Shown: in pieces, positions 43,391-43,667 of the stretch
How the letters are laid out: the number at the start of each line of letters is the position of its first letter
Numbering within the stretch: position 1 is the stretch's first letter
Position numbers and translations under genes: made by a program
Origin: a bacterium
Lineage (GTDB): Bacteria; Patescibacteriota; Gracilibacteria; Absconditabacterales; Absconditicoccaceae
Assembly: GCA_020631605.1 (NCBI GenBank)
Contig: JAHDGZ010000007.1
Location: forward strand, 1 to 43,667
DNA length: 43,667 bases
Direction of reading: 5' to 3'
Notes under the pieces: model-generated
Database searches by the model: none
What the model was told of the DNA's origin: nothing
The model's input: only the letters and a program-made list of their open reading frames with translations

Positions 43391-43633
43391 ATGAAAAAAG
43401 CATTTAGACGACTATTGTTGCTTCTAATCATTGTCCTAGTTGTACTACGACTGACAGGTGTATTTGGATCAAAAGATGCTGTAGTAGATACAGTTCTCCC
43501 TACTAATAACGGAGAAGTTGTTGAAGTAGAATGAGAAGCAAAAGAAGAAATTACTGAGGATGATCTAGAGATGATTGAAGACTTCCTAGACGAAATTGTT
43601 GAGGCTGTAGAGAAAGAAGAAGCAATACAATAA
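43391..43633 (+). CDS. Small membrane-anchored acidic protein, 80 aa
   Basis: ATG 43391, TAA 43631-43633, one TGA=Gly. The N-terminus MKKAFRRLLLLLIIVLVVLR is a basic start plus one hydrophobic helix, an uncleaved anchor by appearance. The rest is a Glu/Asp-rich tail (EGEAKEEITEDDLEMIEDF) predicted helical and exposed. It follows murC by 79 bases. No family recognised. Confidence 0.72.
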
Positions 43634-43667
43634 TGATTGCTTACCTTTACCACTCATAGCAAAGACA

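Overview
The window comes from a bacterium that reads TGA as glycine (translation table 25). In-frame TGA falls exactly where conserved glycines belong: the ABC signature LSGGQ, FolD PVPGGVGP, SecD EGALPAP, the MurC P-loop TGTNGKS and the ThrRS CAGPH motif. Every convincing gene ends in TAA or TAG. This code, the AT-rich DNA and the giant surface protein point to Candidate Phyla Radiation lineages Absconditabacteria (SR1) or Gracilibacteria (BD1-5); the window alone does not decide between them. Under the standard code nearly every gene looks shattered, so all coordinates here use TGA=Gly.

Layout. 1-2397 (+): the end of an ABC ATPase, a degenerate nucleotidyltransferase-like protein and a 498-aa unknown. 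2471-7832 (-): a secreted beta-rich protein, an 891-aa protein joining an EgtD-like methyltransferase domain to a membrane segment and an unknown C-terminal region, a TrmB-type regulator that overlaps it by one base, and a PIG-L deacetylase behind what looks like a transcription attenuator with a Cys-Cys-Cys leader peptide. 8160-14515 (+): a SAM methyltransferase, an aspartoacylase-family hydrolase, folD, a membrane-anchored repeat protein and secD. 14591-16044: a small two-helix membrane protein (-) and corA (+). 16143-27248 (+): one 3701-codon surface protein with cysteine-rich, SdrD/CnaB-like and DUF11-like modules and a complete sortase domain at its C-terminus. 27407-35006: thrS, an HD hydrolase (-), htpX, a small membrane protein, pyrH, a DciA-like protein (-) and pnp. 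35118-41315 (+): a small helical protein and a 1947-aa unknown with a peptidoglycan-binding-like motif. 41402-43633: a small acidic protein (-), murC (+) and a small anchored protein.

Most genes are housekeeping: translation, nucleotide and folate metabolism, RNA decay, secretion, membrane quality control and wall synthesis. The accessory interest lies in the 2.4-8.0 kb cluster, where a regulator, an EgtD-like methyltransferase fusion and a PIG-L deacetylase with a putative cysteine-sensing leader could form a small-molecule (possibly thiol) locus, and in the surface protein that carries its own sortase. No tRNA, rRNA, CRISPR array, insertion sequence or phage gene was recognised.
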